DNA of 64,000 nt from Raphanus sativus (taxonomy: Eukaryota > Streptophyta > Magnoliopsida > Brassicales > Brassicaceae). The stretch spans positions 27,193,288 through 27,257,287 of the forward strand of contig NC_079519.1 in the NCBI RefSeq assembly GCF_000801105.2, given 5' to 3'. A model generated the notes under the pieces. It made no database searches, was not told where the DNA came from, and worked only from the letters and a program-made list of their open reading frames with translations. This document shows, one piece after another, positions 1 through 10,495 of this stretch (position 1 is the first letter of the stretch; every line of letters begins with the position of its first letter). The position numbers were made by a program, and so were the translations under genes.

Positions 1-177
1 CCACTTCTTTTACTGCTGTATCTGCCTGCTACAATGAATGTTTGATGTTCATAGAAAATTAATGGAAACAGAGGAGGGACGCTCTAAAAAGTTCCTACTA
101 AATTAACATGTAATCCAACCTTCAAAACACACTTGTCTTTATTCTTTACATTGTTAAAGCAATCAATACATTTTCGT

Positions 178-598
178 TTAATTCTCCTTGGAAATGGTTG
201 GCTTCTCCATGAACTTGGAGACAACCATACCAATAGCAAAGACGAGAGGCCACACTGATACTTTGACAGGACCGTCTCGTCCCCTGTCAGTAAAGCTACA
301 ATTGATCGTGGACACTATTAACTGACCAACACCGCAGAAAAACAAGATAGCATCCGTGGAACTTCCAAAGATTCTGTTGTAGCCACGTGGTGATGGATAG
401 TAGAACCAAGGAAAAGGCAACTTGCAACGGAAACGAGCTTTATGGGCTCGGGTTTTGTAAGAGAAGTCAAGGATAGATAGGATAAGAGAAAGAGTTGACA
501 TGACTAACGAGATCAATTGAAGGAAGACAGACAAACAAACAAGTTTAGGAGGTGTTCCCCGGCTATGATGCCCACATAGGTTAAAGCTTGTCTCCATC
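178..598 (-). CDS. Membrane-protein tail with three hydrophobic segments, possibly the 3' part of the TIR gene
   Basis: This reading frame overlaps the end of the TIR frame in another phase. From an internal Met (596-598) it encodes about 139 residues ending at a stop at 178-180. Three hydrophobic stretches are visible: a long one beginning [14 protein letters not shown], a second around [17 protein letters not shown], and a third around [15 protein letters not shown]. Polar, basic residues separate the first two ([12 protein letters not shown]). I do not recognise the family. It may be an independent small membrane protein, or the C-terminal part of a TIR-membrane protein joined by a frameshift. 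A direct intron is unlikely because the only nearby GT..AG pair would span about 44 bases, too short for a plant intron. Confidence 0.4.
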
Positions 599-988
599 TT
601 TGCTACCACGACATGTTTCCTTGAAAGCTTTCCCGAAATCTCCAGTCTGTTTCCTAACATCGGATGGATCTACTCCGTAGAAAACTGTCGTCACGATTTG
701 TTCCTTGCACTTCAAAATCTCCAGCAGGTTTTTCAAACACCAGCTGGAAGAAGCATAATTCTTGGAGAGCACCACGATCGATATCACTGATCCCCTAATA
801 GCTTGTTTGAGTTCAGAGGCAATGGTTTGGCCTCTCTCAGTCCCTTGATCATCGAACATTAAAATCCCCTTGCTGTTTAACTGTCTCCGCAAATGACTGA
901 TAAAAGTCTTAGGGACGTCGGGTCCGTAGAAACTCGCAAAGAGTTGGTAGCTCCAAGTGCGAGTCCTAAAAGAAGAAGAAGAAGCCAT
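581..988 (-). CDS. TIR-domain protein, short and probably truncated
   Basis: The 135-residue frame begins at an ATG (986-988) with a Met-Ala-Ser start typical of plant TIR proteins. It contains most of a Toll/interleukin-1 receptor domain: the strand-one region ([16 protein letters not shown]), the region with [26 protein letters not shown], then [24 protein letters not shown] domains of plant resistance proteins are NAD+-cleaving and self-associating. No NB-ARC or LRR follows, and the frame stops after about 135 residues where a TIR exon usually runs to 160-170. The catalytic glutamate normally found in the WCLxEL motif is Asn87 here (WCLKNL), so NADase activity is doubtful. A hydrophobic frame overlaps and continues 3' of it. 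The gene lies downstream of the kinesin on the same strand. It may be a TIR-only gene or a decayed fragment. Confidence 0.6.
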   Translation of the reverse strand: MASSSSFRTRTWSYQLFASFYGPDVPKTFISHLRRQLNSKGILMFDDQGTERGQTIASELKQAIRGSVISIVVLSKNYASSSWCLKNLLEILKCKEQIVTTVFYGVDPSDVRKQTGDFGKAFKETCRGSKDGDKL

Positions 989-1119
989 GGGATAAAGTAT
1001 TAGCTAGGGAGAGAGGGTTACAAGATCAGATATACCCAAAAAAAAAGTCTGGGGATAAGCCATATATGATCCAGAAAGCGCCAGTGTTCACTGTTTAAGA
1101 AAAGACCGAACAAGGGTTT

Positions 1120-1312
1120 TTTGGCATTTTCAGTAGCCAACAAACTTCTTTGCTCTTTCTCAAAAGTATACAAGACTTCCTTGCACTTCAAGTCTCTCCA
1201 ACAGCTCTATATAAGCTCCATATCCATGAAGCATTCTTCTTTGAGAGCACAAACGATCAAATATCTTCGACTAGTTTTTAGGAGCAGAGAAGAGCGGGCA
1301 TCTTCGCTTTAG
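1120..1312 (-). pseudogene. Degenerate TIR fragment
   Basis: Read on the minus strand, this stretch contains a block resembling the [12 protein letters not shown] part of the TIR frame at 581-988, including the LKCKE string, but with an in-frame stop and poorly matching flanks. It is probably the relic of a second TIR copy between the TIR gene and the kinesin 3' end. The plus-strand 63-codon frame over the same bases has no recognisable features. Confidence 0.3.
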
Positions 1313-1529
1313 TTCCATAATAGAAACATCAAAATCTTATAGAAAACCTCAAAAGCTTACGTGGACGGCATTAAGTTAACACTTGGTATTTTTAGTTAAT
1401 TAGGTTTTACATAGAAGAAGAACAGACATCGTATGCTTTTTAGTTACACAATTAGCTACTAAACACCAACAGCTCAGATTCATTCTCACATCTTCCTCCC
1501 CCCCGTCCTGATGAACCTTGAGTGAGTCT

Positions 1530-4500
1530 TCACCGCCTTCTGTTGAGTGGTTTCATTGAAGTTGAAGTGCTAATCGTCGGTCTTTTAGCACCTGAGGCCA
1601 ATCAACAAAAAGGTTAGATGACTCAAGCAGCAAGATTGACACTAAAGACCATATAATGAGATTTCCATTGTGATGCAAACTAAAGAAGACATCCATATGC
1701 ATAGTTTACACAAAAGATCATAGAATGTAACTATGCATAACGATTTGGTTTTTAGGATACAAGTTACTATGCAAAAAGAGCTTATGTTACTTGTTAAGGT
1801 CTTCGAGGAGGAGCTAGTGGCAATTGACAGACGAGAAGGTCTGGTGGTTTGGCCTGGTGGTTTCAAGATCTGCTTCGGAATCTTCGATGGAATACTAGTT
1901 CTGCTTTTAAAAATACCAAAACAAAACAAACATAAGAATCTAATAAAAATGTATTCATATTGTTCTGTTAAAGTGTGCTAGTAGAGGGTACTTACTTGTC
2001 TTTGGGCACGGTTTTCACCATCTTTGCTGATTTCTCGAGCTTCTCAGGGACCAAGTGTGGTTCAGGTTCTTCCGTTATTTCAAGAGGCTTCACGGTTTCA
2101 GGGAAAAGAGTCAACTCGACTGCACTGCATATGGAGCCATCAGTTTCTGTTCCCATCGAAAGACAGCTATCAGAGATATCACTCAATCTGTCCTCAGAAT
2201 CTGCATCCCCAAGGCCAATGAGTTCAATGTCATCTTCAATGTCAATTTCTTTTGACCCACCGGCAAACTTAGATAGCTGGTGAAGATCCTTTCGATGTTT
2301 AAGTTCGTCCGATGAACGCGGTGAACCGGAATCAGAATGCTTGCTACTGTATTCTGAGCAGTTGTCAAAATCTGAGGCTGCTCTCCCAAAAGAACCAGGT
2401 GCCTTTCCTCGTCGAGCATTTGGTGAAGGTCCTATAGAGTGTCTTCTAGGTGATGAAGGTCCCAACAATCTTAGATTGCTTAAACCACGTTTCGGCACGG
2501 TTGTACTGTTACTTTTTTGCTTCTGAACATTTTGAAGCTCTTCATCTTTCTTGGCAATAACATCCTTCAAGCTTGATACCTGTTACATCAAATGGTATCA
2601 AGATAAGTATAACTTTGTTCTCTATTTACTTCCAATGGGCAAGATTAAATTTTGAGAGAGATAGAAAGAAAATAAGCACCTGTTCCATGAGGTGTCTAAC
2701 ATCTCGTCCCTCTTTATTACTTTTAGCTGCACCTAATTCCACACCAGAAACTCTTTCAGCGAACTTCAGAGTGCTAACCGTCTCAGCATAAGAATCTCCA
2801 TCAGGATTGACTTGAACAAACATAAGAGTCTTAGCCTGTCCTCCTACAAGACAAAACAAAAAAGTCAAGACAAAGGGTTAAGGAACCATCAACATAAAGC
2901 CAACGGGTATATCATGCAATACGTGTAGCCCAAATCTTAAATCTTTTTCTTCAAAGAGGGTTAAGAAAGTACCCAAAGAACTTTGAAGGACTTGCGTCAA
3001 TTTGCTGTTTCTATACGGCACATGGGGGTTCTTATGCGCTAGAGCAAATATGACATCTCCAAGGGCTGACAGTGATTTATTTATATGCTGAGCCTCCTTG
3101 AGCCTCTCTCCAGTTACCTCCGAGCGATCGACCCTCTCACTTCCAGCAAGATCGACCAAGTGCAAACTACCACGCAAAACAGAATCGGTTTCCACGTCGA
3201 CACCACGTACATGAACAGAAAGAACGCTGTATACAATAGGCAACAATGTCATTTCTATAATCCTGAGGAAGCGAGGCTTAGATAATGTCAGAAGATAAAA
3301 AAATTTACAAACCAGTGTGATCTACTACTCCTTTCATTGAGAGCTGTGGCACCAACGGTTCTGTTCATGAGCCCAATATTCATCAGCTCAAGCACATCTT
3401 CAGTTGATCTCACAGAATGCATGCTTGCATCTGGGACAGCTAACCCATTTGGTAAGGCAGTATTCCAAACCCCTAATGTACGCAAGTTAAGGAAATTTTC
3501 TATGGAAGCAGCATATGCAAACATATAGATAAATATGTAAGCATATGTGAATGTACATATTCCAAGTAAAATTTAGCAACAATATTAGCTTAGAGAAGGA
3601 TATCTTCGATTAGAACCACCATCAGAAAGTATGTCACGAACTTGCTCATTGTATATCTCAACCATTTGAACACCTACTTCATACACAACAGTGTTTTGTC
3701 TAAGCTGAGTTAAGTGAAACAAGTCATTCAGAGCTCTGTAATTGACACCCCAGTGTTCTTTTGAAGTGATGCTTGGCCCACTCTGTGTTAGCAAAATGGA
3801 AATATGTGCGTTAGAGAGTAATAATGTTTGGCTGAAACATAAAAGGAGCAAAGTCAAGCATGGCGTTTACCATTGTATAAGTTTTTCCAGATCCCGTCTG
3901 ACCATACGCAAATATACACACATTATAACCATCAAGAATTGATCGAATTAATGGTCGAGTATCTAGGAAAACCTCCTCTGCATTAAAAAAAAAACAGAAT
4001 TAGGAGAAATTAATATTACATAAAGTCCTTAACAAGCTAATCTATATACATAAGAGGAAGGAGGTTTAGACCTTGAGTTGCTGCTTGACCGAAAACTTTA
4101 TTGAACTTAAACAACCGATGGGTATCTTTCCCTTGCTTAAACGGATTTGCAACCACCAATTCACCGTTCTCACCAATGTACTCTATAGAAGTCTGTCCAC
4201 TGTTTTGCCCCGGAAGGAATGGTCTTATCCGGCAATAGACTCTGATATTTCCTGGAAAATAAATGCAAGAGAAGAACAGAGTCATATCTTTAATGGTCGA
4301 GTGCAAACCCAAAGTACACTAACCCAAAGTGTTTTACCTTTCAATTCCTGCACTTCATTGTACAGTCTTCGGTTTTCTTCAAGGACCACATGGTAATTTT
4401 TTGCTGCATCAGCCACTCCTTTGAGCTTTAAACCTTGGAAAAATATTACAAATATGAAGCCATGTATTTCAGACTAGAAAAACTGACCAAACAGCCATAC

Positions 4501-7217
4501 AAAATTGGTGACATAAATGATACTTACCATAGTAATTTAGGTCCTCAAAGTATTTCTTTTGTGTCCTTAAGACTTCTTGCTTTATAGACACTGAAGTAGC
4601 ATTCAAAGCCTTCATGATTCACAAAAACTATGTCATTTAAAAGAACTACCAGGGTATTTATTGTTTAGAATACTATATTTTAAAGCCAAACCTGCAGAGC
4701 ACCAAACTGGTTGTCTATGAAGCTTTGGTAGGTGGACTCTCTGTTCTCCCATTTTTGAGATTTAGATAGGTACAACTTCTCGAGTTCTTTGACCTTCCTA
4801 GTTGATTCGGCAACTTGTAACTCTGCATCCTTTAATTTACTCTCCAACTCAACTGTACTGTTTTGTGCTTTTGCTTCTAACTCCAAGCACTGGTTTGCAT
4901 GCGCCTCTTTCACCACCTTGAGTTCTTGCTTCAGCTTACGAATCTCAGCATCACTGCGCTCTTTTTCCTTTTTCAAACGCACCACATCTTTTTCTTCTGA
5001 CTTTTCTCTTTCTTCTATTCTGCTTTTTTCAAGCTAAAGAGCACAACAAACCCATTATTGGGAAAACTCTGAGCTAAAATAATTTAATACACAACACAAG
5101 CGGAATGAAAATCGATGCATGAGTCACGTATTTAAGTAAGAGGGGCATACACAACGACTTATGATATAATTTCAACATCTAGAGGATTGGCTTAAACGTC
5201 AATTTTCACAAGTACTATGCAGGTTAAGTATGTATTAAGGAGACGATACATATTGAATCAATAACATACCTTTGTACGCTCCATACAATTCGAAACAATC
5301 TACAACGAAGAAAATAACAGAAAGACCAATCAATAAGCGAAATAGAAATAAACTGAAATCAGAGACAACAGTACCTCGTTTTCCTGAGTTGCCCCAGCTG
5401 CCAAGGTTTCTAAGACCTTTATTCTTGACCTGTATTTATCTTCACGTACCCTGAAGAGTATATTTTGCTGCACATATCATAAACATGTTTCATTACTTGG
5501 TCAGAAGGATTATATTAACACGTGCATACAAAGAAAAAAAGAGTATTATGTACTCTTACGTTTTTCAGGTTATCAGCTTGATTTGAGATTCTCTGTTCTA
5601 TCACTTGCACAAGTGCGCTCAAGAGTGATGCCATTGCCTGAACAACAAACCGCAAAAGGGAGAAACATGTGGATCATAAGAAGAAATGTTCCATGAACTA
5701 AGGATTCAAATTTTAGGCAAACCAGATTAAAGTTATCAAGAGAAGGAAGGCATCAGTAGCTAAATCTTTGTCTTACATGAGACACATGTCCATTCATCTT
5801 CTTCACGCTCTCATCTAGAAGTTTATCCAGCATGTCAAACAGCGTCCGAGTAGGAGCATTCTACAAACAAAGGGATAAAGGGATAAAAGCTAAACGGTTG
5901 TACACAGTCTACTAAAAATAAGTTAGAATACTTTACTCGTAAACTGTCAGATTTCAGTAATTCTGAAATTTTAGCATCTGACGTATCAATCTCAAATCCT
6001 TCCTTCGACTGGAATCCATCAATAAAGTTGCGGTCATCTCCTCTGGAATCCGAATGGTCTTCTGGCAAGCTCCATCTCCTCCTCGCACCTAGTGAGTTTT
6101 TATCATTACCACCATCGGAAAAACTTGCTTTAAGCGCCTTAAGGGACTGAAAAACTGGCAGCATATCCCCCTGCATTTTTACTTTCTATTAGGAGGCATA
6201 ACTCCATAAAGAAAGACGAGAGACGGCAGAGAGAAGAAAATATATGGTGGTAAAAATCATGCAATCTTATCAAGAATAGCAAATCAGACAATAGCCATGA
6301 TGAGAACAGCGTTGCAGCCAGATGATGTCAAAAACGAGGCTTGTTTTAACTGTTAACAAAAATTATCTACCCTGAATTGGTTCGATTTTATAAAAGCCCA
6401 GGTGGTCCACAATCTCTTTACCTATGTGATGCAATAATACTATATAAACCATCCAACCAGATGTTCTGTATTTTTCAAATCATTTTTTCTACAGAAACGA
6501 AAAGTTATATCCATAGAACAAAACAGACCTGCTCTATGTCTGAAACCTCGAACCTGGGCAGGGCCATTTCATCCATAGCAGTCAGAAACCGCTCAATTCT
6601 AACATAAGCAGGCTCAAAGCTGCCTCCCTATAAAATAGCCAAAGAGTGTGAGTGTAGCAAAAAATGAGAAATAGAGAAGAAGAAAAACAGAAGCTTAGCA
6701 CCAAAAAAAAGATATATAAGCCAAATGGTCAACAAAATAAAAATTCATAAGTATACCATTCTCATTGAACCAGGACTAAGCTGATTCAAAAGGTTACACA
6801 AGACAGTTCCATCCCTCAAGCATGCTCTCACTTCGTCCTCCGAAGCTTCCGATGGTAAATTCAAATAAGGAAGTGTCTGATTTAACCATTCCACCAAATT
6901 CTGATGACCTGAGGGCAACAAAATGAAGAAGAAAGAGACAAGAACGGTGAGAACAGAAGCCATCTTCCATTTATGTCTACACCTAAAATCAGCTTTAAAC
7001 TTCGCCATTTTCTTATAATCACATGAATAATCTCTGTCATTACTCAAAGTTCTGAGAGATAAATTCAAGAAAAAGGGAATAGATGACGACATTTACCTTT
7101 CTTACTACCATCCAAGCTTGAACGACTTTCAGACCCGTCGAAGCTGAGAAAACTAGTTACATCGGAGGGAGCATAGACGCCACTCATATTGGCGTCCTGT
7201 TCGAGATTAACGTTCAT
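1530..7217 (-). CDS. Kinesin-14 with N-terminal calponin-homology domain (orthologue of At1g63640)
   Basis: I derive 20 coding exons: 7217-7097, 6908-6757, 6627-6529, 6170-5937, 5860-5777, 5637-5560, 5467-5375, 5299-5270, 5033-4692, 4609-4528, 4433-4338, 4251-4072, 3977-3871, 3782-3604, 3477-3313, 3226-2973, 2843-2680, 2579-1996, 1900-1791 and 1591-1530. They total 3216 nt (1071 residues). In order the protein has a calponin-homology domain (about 41-125), coiled coil (about 290-440), a kinesin-14-type neck before [10 protein letters not shown] (about 471), and the motor to about 820. Motor motifs are the P-loop GQTGSGKT, switch I NERSSRSH and switch II DLAGSER. The tail is Ser-rich and basic, ending in NRRR. 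Family knowledge: minus-end-directed microtubule motors, whose CH-domain members bind actin. All introns are GT-AG except one AT-AC intron (3478-3603). Gene order and sequence point to At1g63640. Confidence 0.93.
3478..3603 (-). other. U12-type AT-AC intron in the kinesin gene
   Basis: The exon ending at 3604 is followed on the minus strand by ATATCCTT, the U12 donor consensus. The downstream exon at 3477 is preceded by AC, and TTCCTTAAC, the U12 branch-site consensus, lies about 10 nt before that AC. Joining at these sites restores NRRLGVWNT, the continuous kinesin motor sequence. No GT donor or AG acceptor nearby keeps this frame. Confidence 0.9.
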
Positions 7218-7223
7218 TCCAAC

Positions 7224-7247
7224 TCAGAGATCACGCCCAGTTCCCAT
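7224..7247 (-). promoter_or_regulatory. Upstream ORF in the kinesin 5' leader
   Basis: An ATG followed by six codons and TGA (peptide MGTGRDL) ends six bases before the kinesin start codon. A plausible leader acceptor (TTTCTTTAG) lies just upstream, so the uORF is probably in the mature 5' leader. It could reduce or tune translation of the kinesin; this is inference. Confidence 0.4.
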
Positions 7248-8650
7248 GATTGTAGTTGAGAGGAGGAGGACCCTAAAGAAACTAATAAAGTTTTGTCAAT
7301 AAAAACAACACAAACGTACTAATTCGCGGCGTAAAATATTGAAAAAGGGGCTCCCTTCATCAATCTAACCTTCTAATATAATCAAACTAAGACGTTTCAA
7401 TTTCAGATAAGACCGTTTAAAATTATAATCAATGATGATGAAAGTTAATTCCCCTTATGTTAACCAGAATGCGGACCAAATCAATTACGCAGATCCAAGC
7501 CATGAAAAGAGAATTAAAGGATACGAACCTGAGAAAAGCTAATAGATAAAGCTCTGGAGGGTGGAAGCAACGCAAAAGAAAAAAAAATGGCGACTGGTAC
7601 TGAAGGAAAATGCTGAGATTCACGGCGAGGAAGGGGAGAGAAGGCGTTTGAATCTCCTCGCCGGGAGAGAAATTCGAATTTTTCCAGCCGCAACGATTTT
7701 TCTCACTCTTTTCCTCCTTTCTTTCCTCTCGTTTTTTTTTAGATTCCGAGAAAAAAAACAAATGCTAATTACGGTTCCAACTTCGAAAATAGAGAAAAAA
7801 ATGTTTTTTTCTTTTCCTTAGAATTTTGAAAAAAAAAAAAAACATTTACAGTATTCTATAATTTATGTTTGATTTTGCTTTACGTTATAGATGTTTTTGG
7901 TGGGCCCTACCCTTGTTTCAGAAAAGGCTCTTCCCGCTTTCCTCACTCCAAAATTTTTTATATAAGTTCGTCGGATGTTTTTACATAAATATCCGATTGA
8001 TTATGCGGCCCAATTAAGCCCACGTATAGGCCCGTTTAACTTAAAATGTCCTTCAACTTGTTGATCATTCTACCTAAATTTTCATGTCTGTTCTTTATAT
8101 TTGTTTATTTACTAGGATAATATTTTGGTGTGTATGATCCTTTTTAATTTGATTTATGAGGAGGAACTGTAGTTAGTTATAAAAATGGGTTAACCAGCTC
8201 TAGAGTTTTTCTTTGCCAAAAAAAAAGCTGAAAATTATGAATCATGAATCTGATTAGCTTCGATCAAACCACGAGGCATAGCTATGACATGGGCTTTAAC
8301 CGTGCTTTATATATTCACTGATGAGAAGAAGCAACCCTCAATATGCCAAACGTGTCTGTTTCGGAGAGGAAGTCTCAGCTTATGTGATCCATATTGATAA
8401 TTTGATATGGCCCAAACATTTGATTAAAGGACATACAGAGGTACCATATATAGTATCATTTTCTTAATACTTTTATGTTTTCATGCATTTGGGGGAAGGG
8501 TGTGATAATTGTATGAAACAACCTTAACCACAGGTCACGAAAGAGTTAAAGCCTACGTTAGAGAAAATATCTAAGAGAGACCTTCGTTATCTTTTGTTAT
8601 AGTACTTTGTAACATACATAAAACATAGTACACTGTACGTATTATTCTCT
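7248..8650. other. Kinesin 5' leader and upstream region
   Basis: This holds the probable 5' leader and promoter of the kinesin gene on the minus strand, with A- and T-rich runs near 7,550-7,830. Frames here (for example 7561-7821) are low-complexity and not credible genes. From about 7,850 to 8,650 I see only AT-rich intergenic sequence. Confidence 0.4.
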
Positions 8651-8666
8651 ATATCAAATTCATCTT

Positions 8667-8908
8667 TTTTTTTTTTGATTAATCTGGGGGTATCCCGAGC
8701 CTATGGAAGGGTCCAGACTAATCTTCAAGGGGAGGTGCAGCCCACGGATACACCCTCTCTCTGGATATGCAAATAAGTCCTAAAGCATAGGTCCATATCC
8801 GTGTTGGTATCCAGAAATCATGACTTAGTTCCCTCCAGCAGGGTTCGAACTCACAACCTGGGTATAGGAAGGAGTTCGTCCTTACCATTGAACCATGATG
8901 TTCTGGAC
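8667..8908 (-). mobile_element. tRNA-derived SINE with 16-bp target-site duplication
   Basis: Read on the minus strand, the element starts near 8908 with a tRNA-like head. It has an A-box-like TGGTTCAATGGTAAGGA and a B-box-like GAGTTCGAACCC. It ends in an A-run seen as the T-run at about 8667-8676. The 16-bp sequence atatcaaattcatctt occurs exactly on both sides (8651-8666 and 8909-8924), the target duplication of a retroposed insertion. Brassicaceae SB/RathE SINEs have this structure; the subfamily is not determined. Confidence 0.85.
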
Positions 8909-9409
8909 ATATCAAATTCATCTTGCACTTGCACTTTCAATTGATATCAGAGAGAATCACTGAAATCACTGGTAAGATCTTGAAGACAAAATAGATGATG
9001 TAGTACAGTAGGAAGCATGGTCATTGAAATTGTTAGTGCACCAAAAACAGAATTTTAGAAGTTAAAATAAAAAAATTACTCAAGGTGTTCATTTACCATT
9101 TTTTTTTGTGCACCTTTCATTTACCAGTCTTAAAATACTACATAAATTAGTACAAGAAGTATACTACAGGAAGCGAAGATGTTTAATTGACTTGAAGACT
9201 AGAATTGGAGCCGGCCTAAAGTTGAACTAGAAGTTACTTAGAGACCATACAATCAAAGATTTACTTTGGAGAAAAAGAAACTCATCAATGGAAATTTTTC
9301 AAAAGGCTTTGAATAAGATTTGGAAAAACTATAAAGGAGATTTGTGAAAATTTATCCTTTGGATAGTTAGCTATGGTGAGCCAAGAAATCTACCGAGTAT
9401 AATTATGTA

Positions 9410-10495
9410 CTAGATGTTTGTCCGCGACTTCGCGGATGATAATATTATATGAAAAGTACATGTTATGTTTATAATGTTATAGTGTTATAATAGTTGAATA
9501 ATAATTAGAAATTTTAAATTTTAGAATTTAATGTTGACAAATTTTTTTTAGAATTTAATAGTTTGATAATCAAAAATTTCAGTATCTATTTTTAGAAGAG
9601 CTGTGAAGTTTTGTGATAGTTCAACAACAAAAATATGTGTCACAAAAAAATATTTTTCTTAATTGCAAGTATTATTACAATTGGTTTTAAATTGCCTTTT
9701 AGTTTATTTTAACATGTGAAAAAACAAAAACAAACATTTTAGCCATAAAAATATATTTTGTGTAGTTCCAAAAATATGGTTAGAGGTCTCTATAGTTCTG
9801 ACATCTTCGTTGATGATTTTTTATGTTTCTCTTCGTTTGTATGATTGTTTCCAATTTATTTTAAATTCAGCAAAAAAATAATTGTTTTATGTGTTTCTTT
9901 CAAAAAATCTGGCAAAATAAAAGTTCGGATGTAACTAAAAACTCAGATTTATTTTATATATGAGTTAGGTACTATTTCCGTTTCAAAATGTTACATGTTT
10001 TGGTTTTTCCACACAGATTAATAAATATATTAAATTTAAGTATTAAATGCATAACTTTCAGTGATTATCGATTTTTCATGATTCTAACCAATAAGAAATC
10101 AGTAAATGTAATTAATCTTTTTTGAAATTTGCAATTAGTCATTATTAATTGATAACAAATGTATTGAAAATATAAACCAATGTATCTTTCTGAAACAAAT
10201 TTTTTTTCTTAGAATATGTATCTTTATGAAAATGGAGGAAATATTAAACAGTATGTAAATCAAAAGTCTATAGATAATTGATTGTAAAACTAATTTTTAT
10301 TTTAACACTGAAAAATGATTAAAAACTAAAAATATCAACTATTGAAATTGTAAGATATCACCAATGAATGTATATGTCACAAAAAAATCACTTAAATAAT
10401 TTATATTTTAATATATAAATGAACAGTGTGTTATAATTTTATATGATTTTTAAGCATAAAACGATAAGTCAGTTATTATATTTTAATAGATAAGA
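9410..10495 (-). mobile_element. Non-autonomous Helitron (first of a tandem triplet)
   Basis: On the minus strand the element begins TCTTATCTATTAAAAT at 10495 and ends CTAG at 9410-9413, just after a GC-rich hairpin (tccgcgacttcgcgga on the plus strand). The TC start, subterminal hairpin and CTAG end are the Helitron signature. It has no Rep/helicase coding sequence, is AT-rich, and contains a nested MITE-like segment. Its 5' end abuts the CTAG of the next element. Confidence 0.75.
9972..10241. mobile_element. Degenerate Stowaway-like MITE inside the Helitron
   Basis: The left end (ctatttccgtttcaaaatg) and the inverse of the right end (atgaaaatggaggaaat) resemble decayed Stowaway termini of the CTCCCTCCGTTTC type, with a TA before the left end. 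It is about 270 bp, AT-rich and without coding capacity. Confidence 0.5.

Noticed and set aside
2023..2526. Plus-strand frames opposite the kinesin tail
   Set aside because: They are antisense to exon 18, which has clear coding features and matches the kinesin tail.
7561..7821. 86-codon plus-strand frame near the kinesin promoter
   Set aside because: It is low-complexity, lysine- and phenylalanine-rich from A and T runs, and lies over the probable kinesin 5' leader.
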